Shown: piece by piece, positions 8,368 to 17,485 of the stretch
Position numbering within the stretch: the first letter of the stretch is position 1
Layout of the letters: each line of letters starts with the position of its first letter
Source: Bacteroidota bacterium
GTDB lineage: Bacteria > Bacteroidota > Bacteroidia > Bacteroidales > VadinHA17
Direction of reading: 5' to 3'
Length of the DNA stretch: 64,000 nucleotides
Assembly (NCBI GenBank): GCA_029552825.1
Contig: JAKPDL010000187.1
Location: forward strand, 19,197-83,196
The notes under the pieces: model-generated
The model's input: the letters and a program-made list of their open reading frames with translations, nothing else
The model's database searches: none
Told to the model about the DNA's origin: nothing
Made by a program: the position numbers and the translations under genes

Positions 8368-9723
8368 TCAGTTACACTTAACAACGCAGAATGCGCATCT
8401 GCTCAGTTCTCCCCTGAGGCGTTTTATAACCAGTCCGATAATTCTTTGCCTGAGCGGTCCGATGTTTATTTTCTGGATGACCTCATCCGCAAAGGCAGCC
8501 ATAAGCATGAGTTTTGCCTCGTTTTTATTTATTCCCCTCGATTGCAGGTAAAACATGGCGTCTTCATCCAGCTGTCCCACAGTGGCACCATGGCTGCACT
8601 TAACATCATCAGCAAATATCTCTAAATGCGGCCGTGTGTACATTCTGGCATCATCTGTCAAAATAATGGAATTGTTTTTCTGGTAAGCCGATGTACCCTG
8701 TGCTCCCTTCTCAACGTAAATTCTTCCGTTGAAAACCCCTCTAGCCATTTCATCCAGTACACCTTTAAAGAGCTGATTGCTTGTACAGCCCGGGGCAAGG
8801 TGCTCAACATTAACATAGTTGTCGACATGCTGCATTTTATCAGCAAGGTAAAGTCCGTAAGATGAACATTGAGCTCCTTCACCAGCGAGATAATGATAAG
8901 TATTGTTTCTTACCATTCCACCGTGAAGGGTTATGTTATTGGAACTTACAACTGAATTCTTTTCCTGATAAATAAATGTGCCCGTTATTTTGAAGGAATT
9001 ATTATGCTCATTCTGTACCCTTATTATATTGAAATGTGAATTTTCGCCTACGTATACTTCAGTTACTGTATTGGTAAGGAATCTATTGAGTGAGATGGTA
9101 TGGTCGCACACAATAAGGGTTATAGATGAACCCGGCTCCACTATAATCAGATTTCTTTTCTGATTGAAAATATCCTGTTCAGAATCAACAAGATTTATTA
9201 TCTGTACCGGTTTTTCAACCATAATACCTGCCGGTATATGTACAAAGAGACCTCCGGGTGACATGGCAGTATTGAGATGTATCAGCCCGTCATCTTCCCT
9301 TCCGCTGTATTTCCCGAGGTGGTTCTCCACAACAGATTTGAATTTTTCAGCAGCTTCATTAAGGCTGCCCAGCCAGATATTACCAGGTAAAGTAATGTGT
9401 TTTACCCCGGATTCAGGAAAATATCCGTTATGAAGAATTATGCTATAGCAGTCAAGGTCTTCAACGTCGCATTTAAACCTTCTGACTCTTTCAAAATCGG
9501 TCGATGCAGGAATATAATTGTGATATTCATATCCGAAATAAGTCTCCAATGGGGTATACCTGTATGCTTCAGTTTTCCGTGTAGGTATACCGGATTGCAT
9601 AAACTTCTCAATTGCTTCTTCCCTTGAACGGTTAAGCAGAGAAGCTGAAACAGATTCTATTGCAGGAAGGTTTTCCCTGTAAAGCCTGTAAAATTTTTCA
9701 GTCAGTTCGTTACGGGGTTTCAT
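8368..9723 (-). CDS. sufD: SufD, Fe-S cluster scaffold subunit
   Basis: A structural subunit of the SufBC2D scaffold on which [Fe-S] clusters are assembled. The protein has 451 residues. The N-terminal helical part carries GIPTRKTEAYRYTPLETYF, and the core is the SufB/SufD right-handed beta-helix with NTAMSPGGLFVHIPAG. Near the C-terminus is the family block DDVKCSHGATVGQLDEDAMFYLQSRGI, with the conserved Cys and His at the SufB interface. The start codon overlaps the sufC stop by one base. Confidence 0.94.
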   Translation of the reverse strand: MKPRNELTEKFYRLYRENLPAIESVSASLLNRSREEAIEKFMQSGIPTRKTEAYRYTPLETYFGYEYHNYIPASTDFERVRRFKCDVEDLDCYSIILHNGYFPESGVKHITLPGNIWLGSLNEAAEKFKSVVENHLGKYSGREDDGLIHLNTAMSPGGLFVHIPAGIMVEKPVQIINLVDSEQDIFNQKRNLIIVEPGSSITLIVCDHTISLNRFLTNTVTEVYVGENSHFNIIRVQNEHNNSFKITGTFIYQEKNSVVSSNNITLHGGMVRNNTYHYLAGEGAQCSSYGLYLADKMQHVDNYVNVEHLAPGCTSNQLFKGVLDEMARGVFNGRIYVEKGAQGTSAYQKNNSIILTDDARMYTRPHLEIFADDVKCSHGATVGQLDEDAMFYLQSRGINKNEAKLMLMAAFADEVIQKINIGPLRQRIIGLVIKRLRGELSRCAFCVVKCN

Positions 9724-10484
9724 TATATTCCGCTTTTCTCAACTTCTCTCTTTATCCACTCGTATCCCTTTTGTTCAAGTTCAATAGCAAGTTCCCTGCC
9801 TGATGTCATAACTATCCTGCCATCATACAGGACATGCACAACATCAGGTATAATATAATCAAGGAGTCTCTGGTAATGAGTAATAACAATAAAGGCATTA
9901 TCGGGCCTGCGAAGTTTGTTAACCCCGTTAGCAACAACTTTAAGGGCATCAATATCAAGGCCTGAATCGGTTTCATCGAGTATTGCCAGCCGGGGCTCGA
10001 GCATTGCCATCTGGAAGATTTCGTTTTTCTTTTTCTCTCCTCCCGAAAAACCTTCATTTACCGAACGGTTGTCGAGTTTGGAATCGAGTCCTACCAGTTC
10101 TTTTTTCTCACGCATCATTTTAAGAAAATCGGATGCTGATAGGGGTTCAAGTCCCCTGTGTTTTCTCTGTTCGTTCACAGCTGTCTTAAGAAAGTTAGTC
10201 ATACTTACCCCGGGGATCTCAACAGGGTACTGGAATCCGAGGAATATACCTTCAAGGGCTCTTTCGTCGGGAGACATTTCGAGAAGATTTCTCCCAAGGT
10301 ATGTCACTGTGCCTTCAGTTACTGTGGCATAATCTCTTCCGGCAATAACAGCAGCAAAAGTACTTTTGCCTGAGCCGTTGGGCCCCATAATTGCATGTAT
10401 CTCCCCCTCCTTTACCTCAAGGGAGATTCCCTTAAGTATTTCCCTGCCTCCGACTGTTGCTCTTAAATTTTTTATTACCAGCAT
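9723..10484 (-). CDS. sufC: SufC, ABC-type ATPase of the SUF scaffold
   Basis: A soluble ABC ATPase that drives conformational change of SufB-SufD during cluster assembly; it is not a transporter. It has 253 residues. Walker A GPNGSGKS is at residues 34-41. The Q-loop lies in FLGFQYPVEIPGVS, typical of SufC. The signature is FSGGEKKKNEIFQMAML and Walker B is LAILDETDSGLD, the SufC-specific Asp-Glu-Thr variant. It follows sufB by 17 nt. Confidence 0.96.
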   Translation of the reverse strand: MLVIKNLRATVGGREILKGISLEVKEGEIHAIMGPNGSGKSTFAAVIAGRDYATVTEGTVTYLGRNLLEMSPDERALEGIFLGFQYPVEIPGVSMTNFLKTAVNEQRKHRGLEPLSASDFLKMMREKKELVGLDSKLDNRSVNEGFSGGEKKKNEIFQMAMLEPRLAILDETDSGLDIDALKVVANGVNKLRRPDNAFIVITHYQRLLDYIIPDVVHVLYDGRIVMTSGRELAIELEQKGYEWIKREVEKSGI

Positions 10485-10501
10485 AATATATAATGAAAAA
10501 A

Positions 10502-11953
10502 TTATCCTATACTGCCCTCAAGTGTTATCTGCAGGAGTTTCTGAGCCTCAACTGCAAACTCCATGGGCAATTTATTTATTATCTCTCTTGTGTATCCGTT
10601 TACAATCAGGCTTACGGCATCTTCGGTTGAAATGCCACGTTGATTGCAATAAAATATCTGATCCTCTCCGACCTTTGATGTTGTTGCTTCATGTTCAACA
10701 ATTGCAGTCGGGTTTTCAACTTCGATGTATGGGAATGTATGTGCCCCGCATTTATCACCAAGAAGAAGTGAATCGCACCGGGAATAATTCCTTGCATTGC
10801 GGGCATTTCTGAGAACTTTCACAAGACCTCTGTAACTGTTCTGGCTACGGCCTGCAGATATTCCTTTTGACACTATGGTGCTTCTGGTGTTTTTCCCGAT
10901 ATGAATCATTTTGGTACCGGTATCAGCCTGCTGAAAATGATTGGTAACTGCTACTGAATAAAATTCACCTGTTGAATTGTCTCCTTTCAGCACGCAGGAA
11001 GGATATTTCCATGTAATAGCTGACCCTGTTTCCACCTGGGTCCATGATATTTTTGAGTTTTCCCCCCGACACATTCCTCTTTTGGTAACAAAATTGAATA
11101 TACCTCCCCTGCCCTCATGATCGCCAGGATACCAGTTCTGAACTGTTGAATATTTTACTTCCGCATCTTTTTCGGCAATTATTTCGACCACTGCTGCATG
11201 AAGCTGGTTTTCATCGCGTATGGGTGCAGTACATCCCTCAAGATAGCTGACATAACTTTCATCATCAGCAACAATAAGAGTGCGTTCAAACTGACCGGTT
11301 TTTGCTGCATTGATTCTGAAATATGTCGAGAGCTCCATCGGACATCTTACGCCCTTGGGAATATAGCAGAAGGAACCATCACTGAAAACTGCGGAATTCA
11401 GAGCAGCAAAATAATTATCGCTATATGGGACAACAGTGCCGAGATATTTTTTTACCAGATCGGGATATTCCCTTACAGCTTCACTGAAAGAACAAAAAAT
11501 AATTCCCAGTTCGGCAAGTGTCTCCCTGAAGGTTGTCTTAACCGATACGCTATCCATCACAGCATCAACAGCAACACCGCTGAGAATTTTCTGTTCGTCG
11601 AGAGGTATGCCGAGTCTGTCAAAAGTTTTTTTAAGCTCCGGGTCAATTTCTGCTGAGCTTTTCTTCTTTCTGACTGCTGGTGCTGAATAATAGACAATAT
11701 CCTGATAATTTATTTCCGGAATTTTCAGATTTGCCCATTCAGGCATCTCCATTGTGAGCCAGTGCCTGTACGATTTAAGCCTGAATTCAAGAAGCCACTC
11801 AGGCTCATTCTTTTTTTCCGAAATAAGCCTTATGATGTCCTCATTCAGCCCTGGAGGTACCTTCTCCGCCTCAATATCAGTATAAAAACCATACTTATAC
11901 TCGCTGCCGGTAACCTCATCAATAATATTTTTCTTCTTTTTTCCTTCAGGCAT
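10502..11953 (-). CDS. sufB: SufB, Fe-S cluster scaffold subunit
   Basis: The main scaffold subunit for de novo [Fe-S] cluster assembly. Its 483 residues match the usual length. The recognised blocks are an N-terminal [16 protein letters not shown] motif, [45 protein letters not shown], and the C-terminal region [11 protein letters not shown] with [21 protein letters not shown]. It is the first gene of the minus-strand SUF operon. A TAACTTTG element about 80 nt upstream may be its -7 box. No SufR- or IscR-like regulator is encoded nearby. Confidence 0.96.
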   Translation of the reverse strand: MPEGKKKKNIIDEVTGSEYKYGFYTDIEAEKVPPGLNEDIIRLISEKKNEPEWLLEFRLKSYRHWLTMEMPEWANLKIPEINYQDIVYYSAPAVRKKKSSAEIDPELKKTFDRLGIPLDEQKILSGVAVDAVMDSVSVKTTFRETLAELGIIFCSFSEAVREYPDLVKKYLGTVVPYSDNYFAALNSAVFSDGSFCYIPKGVRCPMELSTYFRINAAKTGQFERTLIVADDESYVSYLEGCTAPIRDENQLHAAVVEIIAEKDAEVKYSTVQNWYPGDHEGRGGIFNFVTKRGMCRGENSKISWTQVETGSAITWKYPSCVLKGDNSTGEFYSVAVTNHFQQADTGTKMIHIGKNTRSTIVSKGISAGRSQNSYRGLVKVLRNARNARNYSRCDSLLLGDKCGAHTFPYIEVENPTAIVEHEATTSKVGEDQIFYCNQRGISTEDAVSLIVNGYTREIINKLPMEFAVEAQKLLQITLEGSIG

Positions 11954-12032
11954 ATGAGCAAATGTAATTCTGTTATTCCGGTATTATAACAATTTTCGGG
12001 TATTTTTGTTAAAATTGAAGCCTATAGAGGCA

Positions 12033-12040
12033 CAAAGTTA
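12033..12040 (-). promoter_or_regulatory. candidate -7 promoter element for the SUF operon
   Basis: On the minus strand this reads TAACTTTG, matching TAnnTTTG. It lies about 80 nt upstream of the sufB start. No clear TTTG -33 box was seen at the expected distance, so the call is tentative. Confidence 0.4.
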
Positions 12041-12176
12041 ATAAAGATAGGAGAAACCATTATCATTGCCTGAATAAATAACCTTAAACTTCAATCATTT
12101 TTTATCCATTCCGAAAATATTTGAACTAAATTTTAAATAAAAACCAGAAATTATTCAATTATTTATCAAATCATTT

Positions 12177-12184
12177 TAAATTTG
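12177..12184 (+). promoter_or_regulatory. candidate -7 promoter element for the antiporter gene
   Basis: TAAATTTG matches the Bacteroidota -7 consensus TAnnTTTG. It would give a leader of about 25 nt before the ATG at 12214. A -33 TTTG is not obvious. Confidence 0.45.
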
Positions 12185-12213
12185 GGGCTTTAAATTTAAT
12201 CTACTTTATATCA

Positions 12214-13701
12214 ATGATTAATAATAGATTTCCAAACTTTTCAGGCATTTTAAAGAGATTATTTCTTCCACTGATTTTGCTCATCATTCCAATATCCCTC
12301 TTTGCATCATCACCGGGAGAAGTTCCTTCGATTGGCCCTATAAGGGTGGAGTTCATCATTTTTGGTATGATACTTGCCGGTGTGGCACTCTTTCACAAGC
12401 AAACATTCTGGGTTGCAGTGACCGGTCTTACAGTGTTGCTGATTTTTAAATTCATTTTTGACCCGGGATTCCATTTTATGGAACATTTTTTTGGTGACAC
12501 CCCTATGAAAGAGCAGTTACTCGATAAGGAACTGAGAGATGGTGAGTGGGGTATAATACTTAATCTGGCAGGCCTGCTTCTTGGTTTTGCTCTTTTATCA
12601 AAAATATTCGAAGAGTCGCGTGTACCGGATATACTACCCAAATACCTGCCCGATGACTGGACAGGGCCATTCGTACTGCTTGTTTTTGTCTTTATCATGT
12701 CGGCATTTCTCGACAATATTGCATCGGCACTTATTGGTGGGACAATAGCACTGGTAGTTTTCAAAAGAAAAGTACATATCGGTTACATTGCCGCCATTGT
12801 TGCAGCAAGCAATGCAGGAGGAAGCGGCAGTGTTGTAGGGGATACAACCACAACTATGATGTGGATAGCAGGAACAAGTGCTCTTAACGTCCTGCACGCA
12901 TTTGTTGCTGCAGTTGCTGCATTGCTTTTTTTCGGATGGTTCGCTTCGCACCAGCAGGACAAATATCAGCCAATTATGAAAGATCCGGTTAAAGGGGTTA
13001 AGGTCGACTGGATGAGGATCTTGATTGTGGTAATGATACTGGTTGGTGCAATACTTTCGAATATCCTTTACGATATGCCTGCCCTCGGTGTATGGATTGC
13101 CATTCTGCTGAGCATTTTTATCCGTCCAGTACCATGGAAAGAGATACCCGGTGCTCTGAAAGGAACAATATTTCTTCTCTGTCTTGTTACCAGCGCTTCA
13201 CTTTTGCCGGTAGAAGAGCTGCCTCCCGCTTCATGGAGAACAGCCTTCGCACTCGGTTTTCTGTCATCAGTATTCGATAATATTCCATTGACCAAACTCT
13301 GCATCGACCAGGGGCATTACGACTGGGGCATGCTTGCCTACACAGTAGGATTCGGAGGCTCAATGGTATGGTTTGGCTCGTCGGCCGGAGTAGCTATCAC
13401 AAATAAGTTTTCGGAAGCCAGACATGTATTTCTGTGGCTTAAAAAAGGATGGCATGTTGCAGTGGCTTATGTTATAGGCTTTTTTGCACTATATCTTATA
13501 ATGGGCTGGGAACCTGCAGATAACAGAAAACACAAAATAGAAAACTGTCCGGTCCCGGGCTGCCCATGGGCAACAAAACCTGAAGTTAAAGAACTCTCTG
13601 GAGGTACTGTAAGTTATTATGACATTACAGGTAATTCAGGTGTAAATACTGCTGTAATCCCTCCCACGCAACTTAAGAATTACAACCCCTTAAACCATTA
13701 A
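12214..13701 (+). CDS. NhaD-type sodium:proton antiporter (ArsB/NhaD/citrate transporter superfamily)
   Basis: A 495-residue polytopic inner-membrane protein of the ion transporter superfamily, probably exchanging Na+ for H+. After an N-terminal hydrophobic segment there are about ten to twelve helices in two inverted-repeat halves. Each half has a DNI motif typical of NhaD: SAFLDNIASALIGGTIA and SSVFDNIPLTKLCIDQG. NAGGSGSVVGDTTTTMMW and GFGGSMVWFGSSAGVAI are the matching re-entrant regions. After the last helix a hydrophilic tail of about 50 residues starts with NCPVPGCPWATKP, which is not usual for NhaD. A related divalent-anion carrier is the main alternative. It is transcribed alone, divergently from sufB. 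Confidence 0.82.
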   Translation: MINNRFPNFSGILKRLFLPLILLIIPISLFASSPGEVPSIGPIRVEFIIFGMILAGVALFHKQTFWVAVTGLTVLLIFKFIFDPGFHFMEHFFGDTPMKEQLLDKELRDGEWGIILNLAGLLLGFALLSKIFEESRVPDILPKYLPDDWTGPFVLLVFVFIMSAFLDNIASALIGGTIALVVFKRKVHIGYIAAIVAASNAGGSGSVVGDTTTTMMWIAGTSALNVLHAFVAAVAALLFFGWFASHQQDKYQPIMKDPVKGVKVDWMRILIVVMILVGAILSNILYDMPALGVWIAILLSIFIRPVPWKEIPGALKGTIFLLCLVTSASLLPVEELPPASWRTAFALGFLSSVFDNIPLTKLCIDQGHYDWGMLAYTVGFGGSMVWFGSSAGVAITNKFSEARHVFLWLKKGWHVAVAYVIGFFALYLIMGWEPADNRKHKIENCPVPGCPWATKPEVKELSGGTVSYYDITGNSGVNTAVIPPTQLKNYNPLNH

Positions 13702-13807
13702 TCAATACAATTAATTCGTTCATATAAATTTTTCTGAAGCTGGTCAAAAAAAATTGCTTATTGTATTTTTTTTAAATAATTTTTGGCTTGATTTAAACAA
13801 AACGGCC

Positions 13808-15745
13808 ATGAAAACATATTTTATAAAAAATCTGTTTTTCCCGGTTTTCATTTTTCTTTCAGTTCTGTCTGTAACCGGCCAGGTGCCTGCAGGTTTCAAT
13901 TATCAGGCGATTGCAAGAGATGTTGATGGAAATCCTATTACTGATGCAGATCTGCTAATCAGAATCGGGATCCTGACCAATATAAATCCCCCTAATGTTG
14001 TTTATGAAGCGGAATATAAGGTAAGGACAAATCAATTCGGTCTTTTTCAGCTTATGGTGGGAGACCCTCTGGCAAAACCCATTACAGGAAAATTTGAAGA
14101 TATTAACTGGACAGTACAGCCTCTTTTTCTGAGGACAATGGTTTTCTGGAACGACAAATGGCAGGATATGGGCTCATCACGTCTCCTTTCTGTTCCTTAT
14201 GCCATGGTTGCACAGGGAGTCTCGGGTATTGATAAGCTAGTTGTTACCGGTAAAACAGAACTCATGGAAGAACCTCTTTTTGAAGTTAAGAATAACAGAG
14301 GGCAGACAGTTTTTGCAGTATATAATGAAGGTGTAAGGGTATATGTTGGAGATGGAGATAAAGGAGTGAAGGGAGGTTTTGCAATAGGCGGATTCGACGG
14401 CAGTAAGCAGGAGCCGCAGGAATACCTGAGAGTAACTTCCGACAGTACCAGAATATTTGTTAAGAACCCTGCAAAAGGGGTAAAAGGAGGATTTGCCATA
14501 GGAGGTTTTGACCCTGGCAAAAGCTCAACCGGAAATTATCTTAACCTTACACCCGAAAATTACTTCATAGGTCAGGAAGCCGGAGCAAATATTACCACAG
14601 GCCGTTATAACTCTGTTCTGGGTTATCAGGCTGGCCGAAACCTTGTTACAGGAAACTCCAACACAATTATCGGACACCTTGCCGGTAACAGTGCAACAAG
14701 CGGCAGCAATAACATAATTATCGGACTTAATGCCGCAAATAATCTTACCACAGGAAGTAGTAACACTATAATTGGTTCAAATGCAGGTTACAATCACACT
14801 AACCAGAATTATAATGTCCTCATTGGCACATCAGCAGGTGAGAACATTAATGCATCCGGCTGGAGCGGATCGTTCAACACTTTTATTGGTATAAATGCCG
14901 GATATCAGATCCGCAACAGCCGTGATAATGTATTTATAGGAACAAATGCAGGATACTGGCTTGATAACGGAAATGGTAATACTTTTGTCGGGATTGATGC
15001 AGGAAGAAGCGGCGAAGATGGGCAAACATATAACCCCATGGTCTCAGGAAATTATAATGTCTTCATGGGATATCGTGCCGGCTATAATATAAAAAACGGA
15101 GATCATAATGTGGCAATTGGTTTTGAATCAGGGTATTCAAACACAGATGGAACCGGTAACATATTCCTTGGTTACCAGGCGGGTAAATATGAATCGGGCA
15201 GTAACAAACTCTATATTGCCAACTCAGCAGAAAGTCCTCTGATATATGGTGATTTCTCCGCAAGAAAACTCGGTATAAATACTATGACATTAAATAAGAC
15301 ATTTAATGTGAACGGCGATGCAGATATTAGCGGAACCCTTACTGCTTCGTCCGTTGTAGCACCTGTAAATGGTAATGTTACCGGTACTCTTAACGGAGTA
15401 TCTATGGGAAGGATATTTCTTATTGACAACGGAATAATAATCAGTATTGAAAACGGCAGTATGACGATGTTATGGTCAAAAACTGACCAGAAAATTTCCA
15501 TAAGCAATACAGGAAAGGATTATCCCTGTAATTACTGGTGGACAAAACAAATACCAAAAGATGTAAGTACAGGAGATTCAGGAGAATTAAGTGCAAGTTC
15601 ATCTGCAGATATCATAACTGGAACAAATGTCGATAACTGTGGCTTTGAAATTCATTTTGGACGTATTGTTCATGGAGGACAGATGTGTTCAGTATGGCTT
15701 CAATACTATAAAGGAGCTCTAATCGGGCACTATATCATTTACTGA
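13808..15745 (+). CDS. secreted beta-roll repeat protein (tail-fiber / adhesin-like)
   Basis: A 645-residue exported protein. The ATG at 13808 is chosen over an upstream TTG at 13754 because it opens a proper signal peptide ending at SVTGQ. A conserved Bacteroidota N-terminal domain (PAGFNYQAIARDVDGNP to LLSVPYAMVA) follows. Next come two copies of a 38-residue repeat containing KGVKGGFAIGGFD, then about ten repeats of 20-30 residues with the core NxxIGxxAG, predicted to form a left-handed beta roll like those of trimeric adhesin heads and phage tail fibers. The C-terminal 170 residues were not recognised and show no T9SS sorting domain, S74 chaperone or YadA anchor. It is probably an extracellular or surface fiber protein. 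A strong terminator follows directly. Confidence 0.8.
   Translation: MKTYFIKNLFFPVFIFLSVLSVTGQVPAGFNYQAIARDVDGNPITDADLLIRIGILTNINPPNVVYEAEYKVRTNQFGLFQLMVGDPLAKPITGKFEDINWTVQPLFLRTMVFWNDKWQDMGSSRLLSVPYAMVAQGVSGIDKLVVTGKTELMEEPLFEVKNNRGQTVFAVYNEGVRVYVGDGDKGVKGGFAIGGFDGSKQEPQEYLRVTSDSTRIFVKNPAKGVKGGFAIGGFDPGKSSTGNYLNLTPENYFIGQEAGANITTGRYNSVLGYQAGRNLVTGNSNTIIGHLAGNSATSGSNNIIIGLNAANNLTTGSSNTIIGSNAGYNHTNQNYNVLIGTSAGENINASGWSGSFNTFIGINAGYQIRNSRDNVFIGTNAGYWLDNGNGNTFVGIDAGRSGEDGQTYNPMVSGNYNVFMGYRAGYNIKNGDHNVAIGFESGYSNTDGTGNIFLGYQAGKYESGSNKLYIANSAESPLIYGDFSARKLGINTMTLNKTFNVNGDADISGTLTASSVVAPVNGNVTGTLNGVSMGRIFLIDNGIIISIENGSMTMLWSKTDQKISISNTGKDYPCNYWWTKQIPKDVSTGDSGELSASSSADIITGTNVDNCGFEIHFGRIVHGGQMCSVWLQYYKGALIGHYIIY
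14360..14512 (+). repeat. two 38-codon direct repeats inside the beta-roll protein
   Basis: The protein motif KGVKGGFAIGGFD occurs at 14360-14398 and again at 14474-14512, exactly 114 nt apart. The flanking residues also align: R-V/I-Y/F-V before the motif and YL-x-V/L-T after it. The DNA of the copies has diverged at many third positions, so this is an old duplication held by protein selection. Confidence 0.85.
14558..15222 (+). repeat. array of about ten IGxxAG beta-roll protein repeats
   Basis: The translated region repeats a unit of about 20-30 residues with the core N-x-x-I/L/F-I/L/M-G-x-x-A/S-G. Examples are YNSVLGYQAG, SNTIIGHLAG, SNTIIGSNAG, YNVLIGTSAG, DNVFIGTNAG, GNTFVGIDAG and YNVFMGYRAG. 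Unit length varies between copies, so it is a degenerate protein-level array rather than a DNA tandem repeat. Confidence 0.85.
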
Positions 15746-15760
15746 TAATAATTCAGATGT

Positions 15761-15785
15761 AACCCCGCTGCGGCGGGGTTTTTTT
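15761..15785 (+). terminator. Rho-independent terminator after the beta-roll protein
   Basis: A perfect 8-bp GC-rich stem (AACCCCGC / GCGGGGTT) with a TGCG loop at 15761-15780 is followed by a T tract. It starts 15 nt after the stop codon and is the strongest terminator seen in the window. Confidence 0.93.
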
Positions 15786-15844
15786 ATGGCACAGAAATTG
15801 GTGTTAAGAAAAAAATAACTCTAACTTTATTAAAATTATCCGTC

Positions 15845-17476
15845 ATGAAGAAGCAAATACTTTCAGCGGCTTTTATTATCATACCTCTGATTAATCTCAT
15901 TGCCGACAATGAAAAAGAGATAAAAGCAACTTTAAATCATGTTACAGTTTACCCCGACAGAGCAAGGCTCACCTGTGAGGCGGTTACTGAAATACCTGCC
16001 GGAAAAACAACTCTGAAGCTTACCGGACTTTCACCATATATTGACGCCCAGAGCATTCAGGTAAAGGGTAGTGGTGAATTCACAACTCTTTCGGTTAATC
16101 TCAGGAATAATTACATCAGCAATCTTGAAGAGATACCCGAAGTAAAGAATATCCGGAACCAGATTGAAGCCCTTCAGATGAAAATAGAAGACGAAAAAGC
16201 AGCTATCTCAACTCTCGATGAAAGGCTTTCGTTCCTACAGGCAAACAAAGCAGTTCTGGTGAAAGAAACAACTTTTTCAATCGAGCAGTTCAAATCGCTG
16301 ATGGAGCTATATACTTCAAATATCGAACAGATAAATGCAGCAAAGCTGAAAAAAAGCAGGCTTATAAAGGATTATGAAAGGCAGATTACAATGCTTCAGC
16401 AGCAAATATCCGACAGAATGAATAAAAACCAGCTCCCTTCAGGGGAGATTTCTGTAACTGTAGAGGCCATGAAACCTGTTTCAGCAAAGATTTTGTTCGA
16501 ATATAATGTTTCGAACGCAGGCTGGTACCCATCATACGACATCCGGGTTGATGACATCACAAAACCGGTTTTAATATATTACAAGGCAAATGTTTTCCAG
16601 AATACCGGAGTTGAATGGAAGAACGTAAAACTAAGTTTTTCAACAGCTACGCCATGGATTGCTGGAAATGTTCCTGTTCTGAATCCATGGTTTATTGATT
16701 TCTTTGTACCTGTAACCAGTGAAACTGCTACGCGAGGGGAAGTGGCTGCATATGGAGTTGCCCGTAAAGCCCCTGTTATGATGGAAAATGTTATTATGGC
16801 CGACAGAAATACATTTCTTAAAAAAGAAGCAGAAGCAGTACCGGTTACCGTAGAAAAGCGAACAGGGGAAATGAGCGTAACCTTTGATATTGCAACACTT
16901 TATTCAATACCTTCGGATGGCAAAACCCAGACTATAGAGATCCAGAGAACCACCACGCCCGCCGAATACAAATATGCTGTTGTACCAAAAATGTCGCCTC
17001 ATGCATACCTTACATGCAATATCACAGACTGGGCAAAGCAAAGCCTTCTTTCGGGTGAAGCAAATCTATATTTTGAAAATACTTATGTTGGTAAATCACA
17101 GCTTGATATAAACCAGCTCAGCGATACCCTTTCAATATCCCTGGGAACCGACCCGGGTATACTTATCAAAAGAGAAAAGAGGAAAGATTTCACATCAAAG
17201 AAGATAATCGGAGCAAATAAAACAGATATTTATTCATTCCTCATAACTTTGCGCAACAACAAGGCAACTGCTGTCAGGATCACAGTAAACGACCAGATAC
17301 CTGTTTCATCGAACAGCCAGATAACTGTTGAAGCGGTTGAATTATCAGGTGGGAAGCTTAACAATGAAACAGGTCTGGTAACCTGGGACCTTGAACTCCG
17401 ACCGGGTGAAACGAAAGAACTTGTTTTGACTTATTCGGTAAGATATCCAAAGAATCAAACAATAATACTTGAATAA
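15845..17476 (+). CDS. mucoidy inhibitor MuiA family protein (DUF4140/DUF4139)
   Basis: A 543-residue exported protein of the MuiA family, named after a Shigella protein that reduces mucoidy when overexpressed; its biochemical role is unknown. Residues 1-20 are a signal peptide. The N-terminal DUF4140 domain starts with NHVTVYPDRARLTCEA and includes a coiled coil at about 95-200. The C-terminal DUF4139 domain starts near VEAMKPVSAKILFEYNV and includes NAGWYPSYDIRVD, the hallmark motif, and EWKNVKLSFSTATP. It ends with a beta-rich region, GLVTWDLELRPGETKELVLTYSV split by short turns. It lies just downstream of a terminator and 9 nt before thiL, with which it may share a transcript. Confidence 0.88.
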   Translation: MKKQILSAAFIIIPLINLIADNEKEIKATLNHVTVYPDRARLTCEAVTEIPAGKTTLKLTGLSPYIDAQSIQVKGSGEFTTLSVNLRNNYISNLEEIPEVKNIRNQIEALQMKIEDEKAAISTLDERLSFLQANKAVLVKETTFSIEQFKSLMELYTSNIEQINAAKLKKSRLIKDYERQITMLQQQISDRMNKNQLPSGEISVTVEAMKPVSAKILFEYNVSNAGWYPSYDIRVDDITKPVLIYYKANVFQNTGVEWKNVKLSFSTATPWIAGNVPVLNPWFIDFFVPVTSETATRGEVAAYGVARKAPVMMENVIMADRNTFLKKEAEAVPVTVEKRTGEMSVTFDIATLYSIPSDGKTQTIEIQRTTTPAEYKYAVVPKMSPHAYLTCNITDWAKQSLLSGEANLYFENTYVGKSQLDINQLSDTLSISLGTDPGILIKREKRKDFTSKKIIGANKTDIYSFLITLRNNKATAVRITVNDQIPVSSNSQITVEAVELSGGKLNNETGLVTWDLELRPGETKELVLTYSVRYPKNQTIILE

Positions 17477-17485
17477 CAAGGCCAG

